The notes: generated by a model from the letters alone, not told the origin. A stretch of 64,000 nt of DNA from an uncultured Bacteroides sp. (GCA_900544075.1 UQTJ01000001.1:62001-126000); one strand, 5' to 3'; shown: positions 44,508 to 54,615, counted from the first letter of the stretch. A program made the numbers and translations.

Positions 44508-46859
44508 ATGAAAACAAACAAACTCACAAACCTATGCCTTGGTCTATCCATGACTCTACTTGCAGTTTCATGCGGACCGATAGGCGAAACAAGATCTTAC
44601 AATGAAGGCATCAACATAATACCGATGCCACAGTCATTAACTGTACAAGATGGAACTTTCAGAGTTAACAACAGCACAAGTATAAGTGCGAAAACATCTG
44701 AAGCCAAGACCGTGGCAGAATATTTTGCCATGAAGATGAGACGCTCTACAGGATACGATATTCCGGTGGGAGAAAGCGGAAACATCAAGCTCAACATTAA
44801 CCCGTCTATTGAAATAAATACCGAGGGATACAGACTTAACGTAACCGGCAGCGAAGTAAACATTGAAGCAAAGACTGCACAGGGATTATTCTACGGACTA
44901 CAGTCGTTCATGCAGCTTCTTCCGGCAGAAATAGAAAGTCCGGAAAAAGTAAACGGCATAGCATGGACTGCACAGTCTGTCAGCATAACAGACGAACCAC
45001 GATTCGGCTACCGTGGTCTGATGATTGACCCTTGCCGCCACTTTATGACTGTTGACGAGATAAAGAAACAGCTTGACGTAATGGCACTGTTCAAGATGAA
45101 CCGCATGCACTGGCACCTGACAGAAGACCAGGGATGGAGAATTGAAATAAAAAAATACCCTAAACTGACAGAGGTAGGTTCAAAGAGAATAGAAGGTGAA
45201 GGCTATGAATACGGTCCTTTCTTCTATACTCAGGAAGATATAAAAGAAGTAGTGAAATATGCATCTGAGAGATTTATCACTATCATTCCTGAAATAGAAT
45301 TGCCGGGACACGAACTTGCAGCGATATCGGCATATCCTGAACTCTCATGCAAAGGCCAGCCAATAAGCCCTCGTATCATATGGGGAGTGGAAGATGTAGT
45401 TATGTGTGCCGGGAAAGAGCTTCCTTTTGAATTTATGGAAAATGTAATTGCCGAGGTGGCACAACTGTTCCCCGGAGAATATCTTCATATAGGAGGTGAC
45501 GAATGTCCTAAAACAAGCTGGAAAAACTGTCCTCTTTGCCAGAAAAGAATCAGACAGGAAGGACTTCAGGCCAAGGACGGACACTCTGCCGAGGAACGTC
45601 TGCAAAGCTATTTCGTACAAAGAATGGAAAAGGTAGCAGCAAAATACGGAAAGAAAATCATAGGTTGGGACGAAATACTTGAAGGTGGCCTCTCTCCTAC
45701 TGCCACAGTAATGTCATGGCGCGGAGAGAAAGGTGGTATAGCTGCCGCACTGACAAGTCACGATGTGATAATGACTCCCGGAAGCAATGGCTTGTATCTT
45801 GACTATTATCAGGGAGACAGCAAGATAGAACCTGTTTCCATTGGCGGATATTCACCCCTTGAAAAGACTTATTCATACAATCCTACACCTGACACTCTTG
45901 TTGCAATGGGAAAAGAGCATTTCATCAAAGGAGTACAGGGAAACGTATGGAGCGAGTATTTATACAATAACAGTATCAGGGAATACATGACATTCCCAAG
46001 AGCGTTAGCTATAGCCGAAATCGGATGGACAAACACTGACCGTAAAGATTACAAGGATTTTGAAAGGCGAATAAACAATGCTTATGTCCGTATGGACGCA
46101 CACGGCATAAACTACCATATCCCGATGCCGGAGCAACCGGGTGGCTCATGCAACTTTATTGCATTCACTGACCAGACGACACTGGAGTTCAAAACTTCAA
46201 GACCGGAAAAGATGGTTTATACTACAGACGGCTCTGAGCCTACCGCACAATCGGATGAATATACCGCCCCACTGACATTCAATGAGAATACCACATTGAA
46301 AATAGCTACAGCATTGCCTTCAGGTAAGTTGAGTAAAGTGAGAACCGTTACGATTCAGAAACAGACACCATCAAAAGGACAAGAACTGAAAAATCCGGCA
46401 AAAGGGCTTGAAATGAGAGTGAAATACGGTTCATATCTCAATACAGACGGTTTTGATGAAAAAAACATGAAATTCGATAACAAGAAAATCATCAAGACTA
46501 CACGTGAGCTGACATCCGTTGAGAAACGTTCTGACTCTATGAGAGGAGTAAAACAGTATGCTGCAATAGCAAACGGCTACATCAACATAGAAGAGGATGG
46601 AGTATATTATTTCTCGTCAGACCTTGAAGAAGTATGGATAGACGGCAAATTGCTCATCAGCAACAAGGATGAAGTGAAACGTTTCTCAAGGAACGACAAG
46701 TCTGTAGCATTAGGTAAAGGCATGCATGAAATCAAGGCTGTATTCCTCGGCCATATCATAGGCGGATGGCCTTCAAACTGGAACGACGGCAGTATAAAAA
46801 TAAAGAAAGCCGGTTCTGAAAAGTTTGAAAGCATAGGCGAAAACATGTTATTCCATTAA
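44508..46859 (+). CDS. GH20 beta-N-acetylhexosaminidase lipoprotein
   Basis: 783 residues, lipid cysteine at 22. The GH20 N-terminal domain (about 30-165) precedes the catalytic barrel (about 167-520) with FGYRGLMIDPCRHFM, NRMHWHLTEDQGWRIEI and the catalytic Asp-Glu pair D331-E332 in HIGGDECPKTSW. After it come a chitobiase C-terminal-like domain (about 555-620: KMVYTTDGSEPTAQSDEY) and a PA14-like domain (about 640-780, GVYYFSSDLEEVWIDGKLL). It removes terminal GlcNAc or GalNAc from glycans, possibly those released by the endoglycosidases at the left of the window, though it is not part of those loci. It has its own promoter and a 22-bp array upstream. Confidence 0.95.
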   Translation: MKTNKLTNLCLGLSMTLLAVSCGPIGETRSYNEGINIIPMPQSLTVQDGTFRVNNSTSISAKTSEAKTVAEYFAMKMRRSTGYDIPVGESGNIKLNINPSIEINTEGYRLNVTGSEVNIEAKTAQGLFYGLQSFMQLLPAEIESPEKVNGIAWTAQSVSITDEPRFGYRGLMIDPCRHFMTVDEIKKQLDVMALFKMNRMHWHLTEDQGWRIEIKKYPKLTEVGSKRIEGEGYEYGPFFYTQEDIKEVVKYASERFITIIPEIELPGHELAAISAYPELSCKGQPISPRIIWGVEDVVMCAGKELPFEFMENVIAEVAQLFPGEYLHIGGDECPKTSWKNCPLCQKRIRQEGLQAKDGHSAEERLQSYFVQRMEKVAAKYGKKIIGWDEILEGGLSPTATVMSWRGEKGGIAAALTSHDVIMTPGSNGLYLDYYQGDSKIEPVSIGGYSPLEKTYSYNPTPDTLVAMGKEHFIKGVQGNVWSEYLYNNSIREYMTFPRALAIAEIGWTNTDRKDYKDFERRINNAYVRMDAHGINYHIPMPEQPGGSCNFIAFTDQTTLEFKTSRPEKMVYTTDGSEPTAQSDEYTAPLTFNENTTLKIATALPSGKLSKVRTVTIQKQTPSKGQELKNPAKGLEMRVKYGSYLNTDGFDEKNMKFDNKKIIKTTRELTSVEKRSDSMRGVKQYAAIANGYINIEEDGVYYFSSDLEEVWIDGKLLISNKDEVKRFSRNDKSVALGKGMHEIKAVFLGHIIGGWPSNWNDGSIKIKKAGSEKFESIGENMLFH

Positions 46860-46886
46860 CGACTAATCCATATTTAATTATAAGAC

Positions 46887-46925
46887 ATCAGTCCTGTATA
46901 TCCTTATTGGAAATGCAGGACTGAT
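46887..46925 (+). terminator. Hairpin after GH20 gene
   Basis: A 10-bp perfect inverted repeat with a 19-nt loop. The T-run is weak, so it may be a terminator or an RNA 3'-end stabiliser. Confidence 0.55.
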
Positions 46926-47120
46926 ATCGTTAAGAATCCATTATATTCAGACAACATTGCCATATAATCTTCTCTATCTTTTTGACTTACCTATAAGAGA
47001 ATAGATATTCACTTAAATAAATATGAGCATTTTAAGGCAACCATATAACCAAACACCAGTTCTTCAATACCAATTATCAGTTTAGAGCCTAAAAGTGTGA
47101 CTATATTCCATATTATGTTG

Positions 47121-47128
47121 TATCTTTG
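47121..47128 (+). promoter_or_regulatory. Putative -7 box of metG
   Basis: TATCTTTG, perfect TAnnTTTG match, 52 bp before the start codon. Confidence 0.5.
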
Positions 47129-47179
47129 CAGAAATTAGAACTTAAGTAATATTTAAAGTCAACAATATATACATTCAAT

Positions 47180-49222
47180 ATGGAAAAGAAATTCAAAAGA
47201 ACAACCGTGACATCGGCACTTCCTTATGCCAACGGTCCTGTACATATAGGACATCTGGCAGGCGTATATGTGCCGGCTGACATCTATGTCCGTTATCTTC
47301 GCCTGAAGAAAGAAGATGTAATCTTCATCGGCGGATCAGACGAACATGGAGTACCTATCACAATCCGTGCCAAAAAAGAAGGCGTAACCCCACAGGACGT
47401 TGTTGACCGCTATCATACACTGATTCGCGACTCTTTCAAGGAGTTCGGTATCTCGTTCGATGTTTACGGTCGTACTTCATCAGAAATACACCATAAGACT
47501 GCTTCTGAGTTTTTCCGCAAGCTTTACGATAAAGGCGAATTCATAGAAAAGACTTCAGAACAGTACTACGATGAAGAAGCAAAGACATTCCTTGCCGACA
47601 GATATATCACCGGAGAATGTCCTCGCTGCCACGCTGAAGGCGCATACGGCGACCAGTGTGAGAAATGTGGTAGTACACTCTCTCCTACCGAGCTTATCAA
47701 CCCTAAGAGTGCCATCAGCGGTAGCCAGCCTGTAATGAAGGAAACAAAACACTGGTATCTGCCACTCGACAAACACGAAGGATGGTTGCGCAAATGGATT
47801 CTTGAAGACCACAAGGAATGGCGTCCTAACGTTTACGGACAGTGCAAGAGCTGGCTCGACATGGGACTTCAGCCACGTGCCGTAAGCCGTGACCTCGATT
47901 GGGGTATTCCTGTTCCGGTAGAAGGTGCAGACGGCAAAGTGCTTTATGTATGGTTCGACGCTCCTATAGGATATATCTCAAATACTAAGGAACTGCTTCC
48001 TGACTCATGGGAAAAATGGTGGAAAGACCCTGAAACACGTCTTGTCCACTTCATCGGTAAGGATAACATAGTGTTCCACTGTATCGTTTTCCCTGCCATG
48101 CTGAAGGCTGAAGGCAGCTATATCCTGCCGGACAATGTTCCTTCAAACGAGTTCCTGAACCTTGAAGGCGACAAGATTTCAACTTCACGCAACTGGGCTG
48201 TATGGTTGCACGAATATCTGAAGGATTTCCCAGGCAAACAAGACGTTCTGCGCTATGTATTGACAGCAAACGCTCCTGAGACCAAAGACAACGACTTCAC
48301 TTGGAAAGACTTCCAGGCACGCAATAATAACGAGCTTGTTGCCGTTTATGGAAACTTCGTAAACCGTGCACTTGTTCTTACAGGAAAGTATTTTGAAGGT
48401 AAAGTTCCTGCTGCAGGAGAACTGACAGACTACGACCGCGAAACTCTGAAAGAATTTGCTGACGTTAAGGCTGAAGTGGAAAAACTTCTCGATGTATTCA
48501 AGTTCCGTGATGCTCAGAAAGAAGCAATGAATCTGGCACGTATCGGTAACAAATATCTTGCTGATACAGAACCTTGGAAACTTGCCAAGACAGATATGGA
48601 CCGTGTGGCTACTATCCTGAACATAGCTCTGCAGCTTGTTGCCAACCTTGCCATTGCATTCGAACCGTTCTTGCCGTTCAGCTCAGCGAAATTGCGTACA
48701 ATGCTTAACATGGATTCGTTCGAATGGGATAACTTGGGACGCACAGACCTTCTTGCTACCGGTCATCAGCTTGGCAAGGCAGAACTTCTGTTCGAGAAAA
48801 TTGAGGACAGCGCAATAGAAGCACAGGTACAGAAACTTCTTGACACAAAGAAGGCAAACGAAGCTGCAGCTTACAAGGCTAACCCTATCAAGCCTACAAT
48901 AGCATTCGAAGATTTTGAGAAGCTTGATATCCGTGTTGGTACAGTTCTTGAATGCGAAGTAGTGCCTAAGATGAAGAAACTGCTGAAGTTCAAGATTGCC
49001 GACGGCCTTGAAAACCGTACTATCGTGAGCGGTATAGCACAGCACTACAAGCCGGAAGAGTTGGTAGGGAAACAGGTTCTGTTCATCGCCAACCTTGCTC
49101 CACGCCAGTTCAAGAACGGTCTGGTGAGCGAAGGTATGATTCTTAGTGCAGAGAACTTCGACGGTTCACTGGCTGTTACTTCACTGCTTAAGGAAGTAAA
49201 ACCGGGAAGTCAGGTTTGCTGA
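47180..49222 (+). CDS. metG: Methionyl-tRNA synthetase with C-terminal tRNA-binding domain
   Basis: 680 residues. ALPYANGPVHIGHLAG contains the HIGH motif. The zinc knuckle is CPRCHAEGAYGDQCEKC. The KMSKS loop reads KISTSRNWAVW. The anticodon domain follows at about 400-550, and a Trbp111-type OB fold (about 570-680: FEKLDIRVGTVLECEVVPKMKKLLKFKI) aids dimerisation and tRNA binding. It charges tRNA-Met. A terminator follows, separating it from the glycan cluster. Confidence 0.97.
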   Translation: MEKKFKRTTVTSALPYANGPVHIGHLAGVYVPADIYVRYLRLKKEDVIFIGGSDEHGVPITIRAKKEGVTPQDVVDRYHTLIRDSFKEFGISFDVYGRTSSEIHHKTASEFFRKLYDKGEFIEKTSEQYYDEEAKTFLADRYITGECPRCHAEGAYGDQCEKCGSTLSPTELINPKSAISGSQPVMKETKHWYLPLDKHEGWLRKWILEDHKEWRPNVYGQCKSWLDMGLQPRAVSRDLDWGIPVPVEGADGKVLYVWFDAPIGYISNTKELLPDSWEKWWKDPETRLVHFIGKDNIVFHCIVFPAMLKAEGSYILPDNVPSNEFLNLEGDKISTSRNWAVWLHEYLKDFPGKQDVLRYVLTANAPETKDNDFTWKDFQARNNNELVAVYGNFVNRALVLTGKYFEGKVPAAGELTDYDRETLKEFADVKAEVEKLLDVFKFRDAQKEAMNLARIGNKYLADTEPWKLAKTDMDRVATILNIALQLVANLAIAFEPFLPFSSAKLRTMLNMDSFEWDNLGRTDLLATGHQLGKAELLFEKIEDSAIEAQVQKLLDTKKANEAAAYKANPIKPTIAFEDFEKLDIRVGTVLECEVVPKMKKLLKFKIADGLENRTIVSGIAQHYKPEELVGKQVLFIANLAPRQFKNGLVSEGMILSAENFDGSLAVTSLLKEVKPGSQVC

Positions 49223-49252
49223 TAAGACAATTCTTGACAAAACATTTTATAA

Positions 49253-49284
49253 GAACAGTCCTGAAAAGGACTGTTCCTTTTTTT
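49253..49284 (+). terminator. Rho-independent terminator after metG
   Basis: A 10-bp perfect stem (GAACAGTCCT with AGGACTGTTC), GAAA tetraloop and seven T. Confidence 0.95.
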
Positions 49285-49313
49285 CACCCATTTATTCTGA
49301 ACATCCTTTTTTC

Positions 49314-50765
49314 ATGGCAGTAGAAGAAACACTTAAAGGCAAAGCAGCCAGAGGTCTTTTCTGGGGCGGTCTGAGCACTATGGGACAGCAGGTTATGAGT
49401 CTGTTCTTCGGAATATTGCTGGCCAGACTGTTAAGTCCGGAAGACTATGGTCTGTTCAATATGCTAATTATCTTCACTTCCCTTGCCGCATTATTACAGG
49501 ACAGCGGTTTCACCATAGCACTTGTAAACAAGAAGAATGCCACAGATGCAGACTACAATTCCGTTTTCTGGTTCAGCTGTTTCGTTGGGCTGGTTTTATA
49601 TGCTATAGGTTTTGTTTCTGCTCCATACATAGCTGCTTTTTATCATTCGCCCGAACTTGAACCGGCAGCACGCATCATGTTCCTATGGTTTGTATTCGGA
49701 TGTACTTGCACAGTCCATAATGCCGTAATCATAAAGCATCTTATGATAAAGGAACGCGCCAAGGCAGACCTTATTTCATTTGTAGTGTCCTGCATCATAG
49801 GAGTAATATTAGCCTTCAACGGAGCCGGGTTCTGGGCTCTTATCATACAAATGCTCTCACAGGGAGTAGTAAACTGCATACTCAGATGGTATTATTCACC
49901 ATGGCGACCATCCTTGTCGTTCAACATTCGTCCGCTGAAAGAGTTCTTCCCATTTAGCGTGAAAATACTTATTACAGGATTGTTCAACGTAGCAAACAAT
50001 AACATATTCTCCATCATATTAGGACGCTTCTATTCCAAAGCTCTGACCGGATATTATGCACAGGGCTATAAATGGGGTTACATCGCCTACAGTGTTATCT
50101 GGGGCATGGTGAACAATGTTTCACAACCAGTACTCGCCGAGGTAGCCAATGACCCGGAGCGTCAGAATCAGGTATTCAGGAAACTGGTACGTTTCGTATC
50201 CTACGTAACCTTCCCGACTATGTTAGGACTGGCCTTTGTAGCTCCGGAGTTCATATCAGTAACCGTAACAGACAAATGGGCAGAGAGTGTTCCTTACATG
50301 CAACTATTCTGCCTGTGGGGAATTATCACTCCTATTAATAATCTGTGTACGAATACCATCATCAGTAAAGGTAAATCCAATATCTTCATGTACGGAACTA
50401 TAGCCCTCGACATAGTACAGCTGTCTGTAATATATCTGACTGCCGGATACGGACTTATCAATATGGTTATCAGTTTCATAACAGTAAACTTCTGCTGGTT
50501 CTTCGTGTGGTTCTACTTCGTAAACCGTATGATTGGAACAGGCCTTCTGACATTACTGTTCAGAGATATACTGCCGTTCTTTGCCATATCGGCTGTAAGT
50601 ATAGCCATAGCATGGTTCGTTACATCAGGAATAAGCAATATATACCTTCTGCTGACAACAAAAATAGTAACAGTTGCCGCATGCTACATAATAACTCTGT
50701 ATCTTTGCAAATCAGTATTACTTACAGAAACCATACAATATCTGCGTAAGATATTTAAGAAATAA
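49314..50765 (+). CDS. Polysaccharide flippase (MOP family, Wzx-like)
   Basis: 483 residues with 12-14 predicted membrane helices over the whole length. The N-terminus KGKAARGLFWGGLSTMGQQVMSLFFGILLARLLSPEDYGLFNM is the start of the polysaccharide transport family. It should flip undecaprenyl-linked oligosaccharide across the inner membrane. First gene of the cluster of glycosyltransferases, 6 bp before the DUF5672 gene. No polymerase (Wzy) or chain-length gene is in the window, which suggests a short glycan rather than a capsule. Confidence 0.9.
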   Translation: MAVEETLKGKAARGLFWGGLSTMGQQVMSLFFGILLARLLSPEDYGLFNMLIIFTSLAALLQDSGFTIALVNKKNATDADYNSVFWFSCFVGLVLYAIGFVSAPYIAAFYHSPELEPAARIMFLWFVFGCTCTVHNAVIIKHLMIKERAKADLISFVVSCIIGVILAFNGAGFWALIIQMLSQGVVNCILRWYYSPWRPSLSFNIRPLKEFFPFSVKILITGLFNVANNNIFSIILGRFYSKALTGYYAQGYKWGYIAYSVIWGMVNNVSQPVLAEVANDPERQNQVFRKLVRFVSYVTFPTMLGLAFVAPEFISVTVTDKWAESVPYMQLFCLWGIITPINNLCTNTIISKGKSNIFMYGTIALDIVQLSVIYLTAGYGLINMVISFITVNFCWFFVWFYFVNRMIGTGLLTLLFRDILPFFAISAVSIAIAWFVTSGISNIYLLLTTKIVTVAACYIITLYLCKSVLLTETIQYLRKIFKK

Positions 50766-50771
50766 AAGAAT

Positions 50772-51593
50772 ATGAAGTCACTATCCAATGCAGTCATAGC
50801 AATCCCTGTGTACAAGGAAACACCTGACAAATACGAAACCATATCGTTAGTCCGGTGCGCCGAAGTATTGCATGAATACGATTTTTGTCTTTTCGGACCG
50901 GATGGATTAAACATCTCGGAGTATGAGAATATACTTGCTGGAATGTCAAAAACATTCAGATACGAGGCTTTCGACAAATCATATTTCTCAAGCCAGCGCG
51001 GTTACAACCATCTAATGCTTACGGCCGAGTTCTATAAAAGATTCAACAGTTATGAGTATATGCTTATTTACCAGCTTGACGCATATGTTTTCAGCAATCA
51101 GATGGAGAAATGGTGCCAGAGCGGTTATGACTATATTGGAGCCCCATTCTTCAAACTTAATAAGAAAATAGACTGGAAAAATGCAGGCAATGGAGGATTC
51201 TCACTCAGAAAGATAGACTCTTTCATAAAGCTATTCGACCATAAAGGCAAAATACTAACATGGCGAGGGCTCTGGCGATATCACAGATACAGAGGACCAT
51301 TACACCGTCTTCCACTAACAGTAAAAGGGTTATTCGGAACTGGCAACAGCGTAAAGTATTTTACGGAAGAATGGCTCAGGCATAATGAAGACCTGTTTTA
51401 CTCGATGCTGAATGACAGCTATCTACATTGGAATATTCCTTCAACTGCCGAAGCTATGTTTTTCTCGTTCGAACAGGCTCCTACCCTACTGTACAGTATT
51501 ACCAAGGAGCTGCCATTCGGATGTCATGCATTTCTGAAGAATGAATACGAACAGTTCTATAAGGGAATAATAGAAAAGAACATAATCAGATGA
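50772..51593 (+). CDS. DUF5672-family probable glycosyltransferase
   Basis: 273 residues. NAVIAIPVYKETPDKYETISLVRCAEVL and FGPDGLNISEY are the N-terminal nucleotide-binding part. YEYMLIYQLDAYVFSNQMEKWCQSGYDYIGAPFF carries the likely donor-binding Asp, and NAGNGGFSLRKIDSFI is typical of DUF5672. Members sit in surface-glycan loci and resemble GT-A glycosyltransferases. Sugar and acceptor are unknown. Its stop overlaps the next start by 4 bp (ATGA). Confidence 0.82.
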   Translation: MKSLSNAVIAIPVYKETPDKYETISLVRCAEVLHEYDFCLFGPDGLNISEYENILAGMSKTFRYEAFDKSYFSSQRGYNHLMLTAEFYKRFNSYEYMLIYQLDAYVFSNQMEKWCQSGYDYIGAPFFKLNKKIDWKNAGNGGFSLRKIDSFIKLFDHKGKILTWRGLWRYHRYRGPLHRLPLTVKGLFGTGNSVKYFTEEWLRHNEDLFYSMLNDSYLHWNIPSTAEAMFFSFEQAPTLLYSITKELPFGCHAFLKNEYEQFYKGIIEKNIIR

Positions 51594-52660
51594 CGGAAAC
51601 TAAAGAAATCATATATACCAAAAAACACATTATGACAACATTTACAGTTTTCCCCAATATAAAGGCAAATAATAAAGGTAATTCAAATCCATATATTAAG
51701 GACTTCATTGCTGCCATCAACAATACTCCGGATTGCAAAGTAATAAATCCATCGCACAAAAATCCGCTATTGAGTATTATCACCCCTAAAAAGTGGGGAG
51801 ATATAATAATATTCAACTGGTATGAAAGCATACCTGATTTCAAACACGGATATATACAGTTCTTTATTGCCTATATACTGCTGATATGCATGAAAATCAG
51901 TAAAAAGAAAATCATATGGGTATTGCATAACAAAAAACCCCACGCAGAGAAAAAAGAGCTACTCAAAAAAATACTTACATCGCACATCGCCAATCTTTCA
52001 GACCATATTATAACACATGCCGAGGAGGGATTAGAAATAATTGAAAAGAAATTTCCATCGTGCAGGAATAAAGCACATTTTATAGACCATCCTACAAAAA
52101 ACAGAATGTATTTAACCAAATCAGATAAAGAAATTGTCAAGAAGTACGATTTACTTATTTGGGGAAGTATTTCCAAGTATAAAGGAGTATATGATTTCAT
52201 CAAGTACCTGAATGATAATAAGATAAATGACTTAAAGGTATGTGTATTAGGTAAATGCAATTCAGAACTTCTCGTAAATGATATAAAGTCTGTATCTACT
52301 CCGAATACTACTTTAGTGCTAAAAAGTGCATCATTCGAAGAACTGGCAGAATATATATCATTCTCTGACTTTGTTCTTATGCCATATAAACATGATACCA
52401 TTCTTAGCTCTGGTACATTAATGGATACACTGTCATTCGGTGCAAAAGTAATAGGCCCTGACACCGGCTCATTTAGCGACTACTCAAAAAACAATGACCT
52501 TAATGTATATGTTTTCAACAAGTTTGACGACATAAAAGACATTGTAAAAAAACACCATGATACAAAAATATCAGAGGAAGGATACAGTAAGTTTCTTGAA
52601 GAAAATAATTGGAATGCATTCATCAGAAAAGCCATAAGTCTGATAACCAGCCATCAATAA
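51590..52660 (+). CDS. GT-B-fold glycosyltransferase
   Basis: 356 residues from an ATG that overlaps the previous stop. The first half has WGDIIIFNWYESIPDF and KKIIWVLHNKKPHAEKKELL. The second has DLLIWGSISKYKGVYDFIKYL (the donor-binding start of GT4 type), VCVLGKCNSELLV, and FVLMPYKHDTILSSGTLMDTLSFGAKVIGPD. The match to GT4 is distant, and the usual E-x7-E is replaced by a shorter motif. It lacks a signal peptide and acts in the cytoplasm. The gene is poorer in GC than its neighbours, with many AAA and ATA codons, as often seen for transferred glycosyltransferases. Confidence 0.78.
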   Translation: MTETKEIIYTKKHIMTTFTVFPNIKANNKGNSNPYIKDFIAAINNTPDCKVINPSHKNPLLSIITPKKWGDIIIFNWYESIPDFKHGYIQFFIAYILLICMKISKKKIIWVLHNKKPHAEKKELLKKILTSHIANLSDHIITHAEEGLEIIEKKFPSCRNKAHFIDHPTKNRMYLTKSDKEIVKKYDLLIWGSISKYKGVYDFIKYLNDNKINDLKVCVLGKCNSELLVNDIKSVSTPNTTLVLKSASFEELAEYISFSDFVLMPYKHDTILSSGTLMDTLSFGAKVIGPDTGSFSDYSKNNDLNVYVFNKFDDIKDIVKKHHDTKISEEGYSKFLEENNWNAFIRKAISLITSHQ

Positions 52661-52670
52661 CATCTACAAA

Positions 52671-53543
52671 TCAAATCTTAAGGACTTTGAGAGTAATGCC
52701 TCCAAGAGCGGCTGCAATCTCAGAATAACTGCTGCCACAAGAGCCGAATATCTTATTAGTCATAGAAAGCATATACATTTCTACTACAGCCTCTCTTATG
52801 CCGGATATTGAGTTACGGTCTGCACGTATGGAAGAATAAAAAACCTTATCACCATACCTGTCTGCAAAAGCTGCTTTCACTTCTTCTGAATCCGTAGCCA
52901 AATATATTGTAAGAGTTTCATTATGCAAGAGTTCTTCATCAATAGCTGCATAAAAAAGTTCATTTGGACTATTATTTATCGCTACGGTATGATCTGTTCT
53001 TCGGATGTGTACCCCAATCCTACAGTCCGACATACGGGCTATCCTGGCCATCACCTCAGTCTGAATTTCATCAACAGGTCTGAAAATATCAGAAAGTAAA
53101 CTTTCCGGATAATCAATAATCGGATAACACGATGAAATATATAGATTACCATTGCACAATAGTTTCTTAAAACGTTCAATGTCCCTACAGTAACTATTTA
53201 CTTTTTTCTCGTATATACATCTGGAAAAAAACATTTTTTGCGGAATCCCCGGTATCCATAAATTGTGTTTGCGTGGACGGTCATACAACAGTTTATCCGT
53301 GAAATCTCCCTCATATATATTCACCTTATCAAGATTCATACCACAGAATATGTCACCGAAACGTGCATTCAGCCCCATATCACGAAACCAATATACGTTT
53401 AGCCGGCAATCACAAATTCGGGACAATTCCACAGCAGAAGCAATGGCACGCATACGGTTAGCCAGTCCCCCCACAGGAATCAAAGTAATGTCTTTTTTCC
53501 TTTCAAACATAAACAATCTACTGAAATTCATTCCTTTTTTCAA
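52671..53543 (-). CDS. Fucosyltransferase-like protein (FUT8/NodZ-like fold)
   Basis: 290 residues on the strand opposite to the rest of the cluster. ITLIPVGGLANRMRAIASAVELSRIC is the N-terminal nucleotide-binding glycine loop. IGVHIRRTDHTVA is the GDP-fucose motif (H-x-R-R-T-D), LTIYLATDSEEVKAAFADRYG follows, and the end has FGSCGSSYSEIAAALGG, as in alpha-1,6 and related fucosyltransferases. It probably transfers fucose from GDP-fucose. An internal Met at residue 5 or 12 is an alternative start. Its position between two plus-strand genes with a divergent promoter region suggests a module exchanged between strains. Confidence 0.78.
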   Translation of the reverse strand: MKKGMNFSRLFMFERKKDITLIPVGGLANRMRAIASAVELSRICDCRLNVYWFRDMGLNARFGDIFCGMNLDKVNIYEGDFTDKLLYDRPRKHNLWIPGIPQKMFFSRCIYEKKVNSYCRDIERFKKLLCNGNLYISSCYPIIDYPESLLSDIFRPVDEIQTEVMARIARMSDCRIGVHIRRTDHTVAINNSPNELFYAAIDEELLHNETLTIYLATDSEEVKAAFADRYGDKVFYSSIRADRNSISGIREAVVEMYMLSMTNKIFGSCGSSYSEIAAALGGITLKVLKI

Positions 53544-53598
53544 CAGCCATCACATCTGTTTGGCGCAATTCATAGAATTATACACTCTATTACAGGCA

Positions 53599-53635
53599 CA
53601 AAAGTAATCAAGTTTGTTTTCTTTTACTACTTTTG
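53599..53635. promoter_or_regulatory. Divergent -7 boxes in the glycosyltransferase cluster
   Basis: TACTTTTG on the minus strand (53606-53599) faces the fucosyltransferase-like gene, and TACTTTTG on the plus strand (53628-53635) faces the next glycosyltransferase gene. Both match TAnnTTTG. Confidence 0.5.
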
Positions 53636-53664
53636 CAGTTGAAAAATATAAAATAGCCCGACAA

Positions 53665-54576
53665 ATGGAATACTCTCCTATACTTCTTTTTGTATTCAAC
53701 CGCCCTGAGCATGTGCACAGGACAATAACAGCTCTGCAACAAAATACTCTTGCAGCCGAAAGTGTGTTATACATTTATTCTGACGGTGCCCGTTCGGATG
53801 AGCAGAAAGAATCCGTAGACGAAGTAAGGAGATACATACACTCCATCAACGGATTTAAGGAAATACACATCATAGAAAGAAAGGAGAATTGGGGACTTGC
53901 CAGAAACATTATAGACGGAGTTACAACAAGAGTCAAAGAGTACGGCAGGGTGATTGTGCTTGAAGACGACCTGATTACCGCACCATATTTCCTTCAGTTC
54001 ATGAACGATGCACTGGAAACGTACAAGGACGAAGATAAAGTGGGACATATACAGGGATGCGACTTCACACAAGATTCCTCACTACCTGATACATTCCTTA
54101 TAAAATGGACAGGCAGTTGGGGATGGGCTACATGGGAAAGAGCATGGAAACACTTCAATCCCAACGGAAAAGCCCTGCTTGAAGAACTCGAGAAAAGGAA
54201 GCTGACTAAGACATTCGATTTCAACGGGAAATACGGTTTTACACGTATGCTCCGCCGGCAGATTGAAGGCAAAAACAACTCATGGGCCATAAGATGGAAT
54301 GCATCTTTATTTCTGAAAGACGTTCTGTCCCTCAACGTAGGCAAATCACTTGTCCAGAACGAAGGTTTTGACGGCAGTGGAACCAATTGCGGAGGTGGCG
54401 GACTATACGATTCTATTCTTTGGATGAAGCCACTACCCGTTGTAAAGATATCTCCTATAGAGGAAAATATATCTGCACGAAAAGCTTTTGAAAAATATTA
54501 CTACAGAACCAATTGTTTTTGGGCAAAGGCCATTAGAAGGATTAAAAGAACACTGAAAGGTGATTTCGGAGCATAA
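53665..54576 (+). CDS. GT-A glycosyltransferase (GNT-I-like)
   Basis: 303 residues from the ATG at 53665. An upstream TTG would add 17 residues and lies before the promoter box. SPILLFVFNRPEHVHRTITALQ is the first nucleotide-binding strand and helix. RVIVLEDDLITAPYFLQFMNDAL has the E-D-D metal-binding motif. KWTGSWGWATWERAWKHF and NSWAIRWNASLF follow, as in GNT-I/GT13-like and related bacterial enzymes. A cytoplasmic sugar transferase in glycan assembly; donor unknown. Confidence 0.82.
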   Translation: MEYSPILLFVFNRPEHVHRTITALQQNTLAAESVLYIYSDGARSDEQKESVDEVRRYIHSINGFKEIHIIERKENWGLARNIIDGVTTRVKEYGRVIVLEDDLITAPYFLQFMNDALETYKDEDKVGHIQGCDFTQDSSLPDTFLIKWTGSWGWATWERAWKHFNPNGKALLEELEKRKLTKTFDFNGKYGFTRMLRRQIEGKNNSWAIRWNASLFLKDVLSLNVGKSLVQNEGFDGSGTNCGGGGLYDSILWMKPLPVVKISPIEENISARKAFEKYYYRTNCFWAKAIRRIKRTLKGDFGA

Positions 54577-54615
54577 TTATATTACTACCCGATATGCCAA
54601 GATAAAAAATTAATG

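Larger units (their letters stand above)
46860..47179. other. Intergenic region between GH20 and metG
   Basis: 320 bp. A hairpin ATCAGTCCTG..CAGGACTGAT (46887-46925), 28 bp past the GH20 stop, looks like a terminator without a good T-run. A TATCTTTG -7 box (47121-47128) lies 52 bp before metG. Nothing else was recognised. Confidence 0.55.

Noticed and set aside
53614..53664. TTG start for the GNT-I-like gene
   Set aside because: It would lie upstream of the predicted promoter box, and the added residues do not resemble the family.
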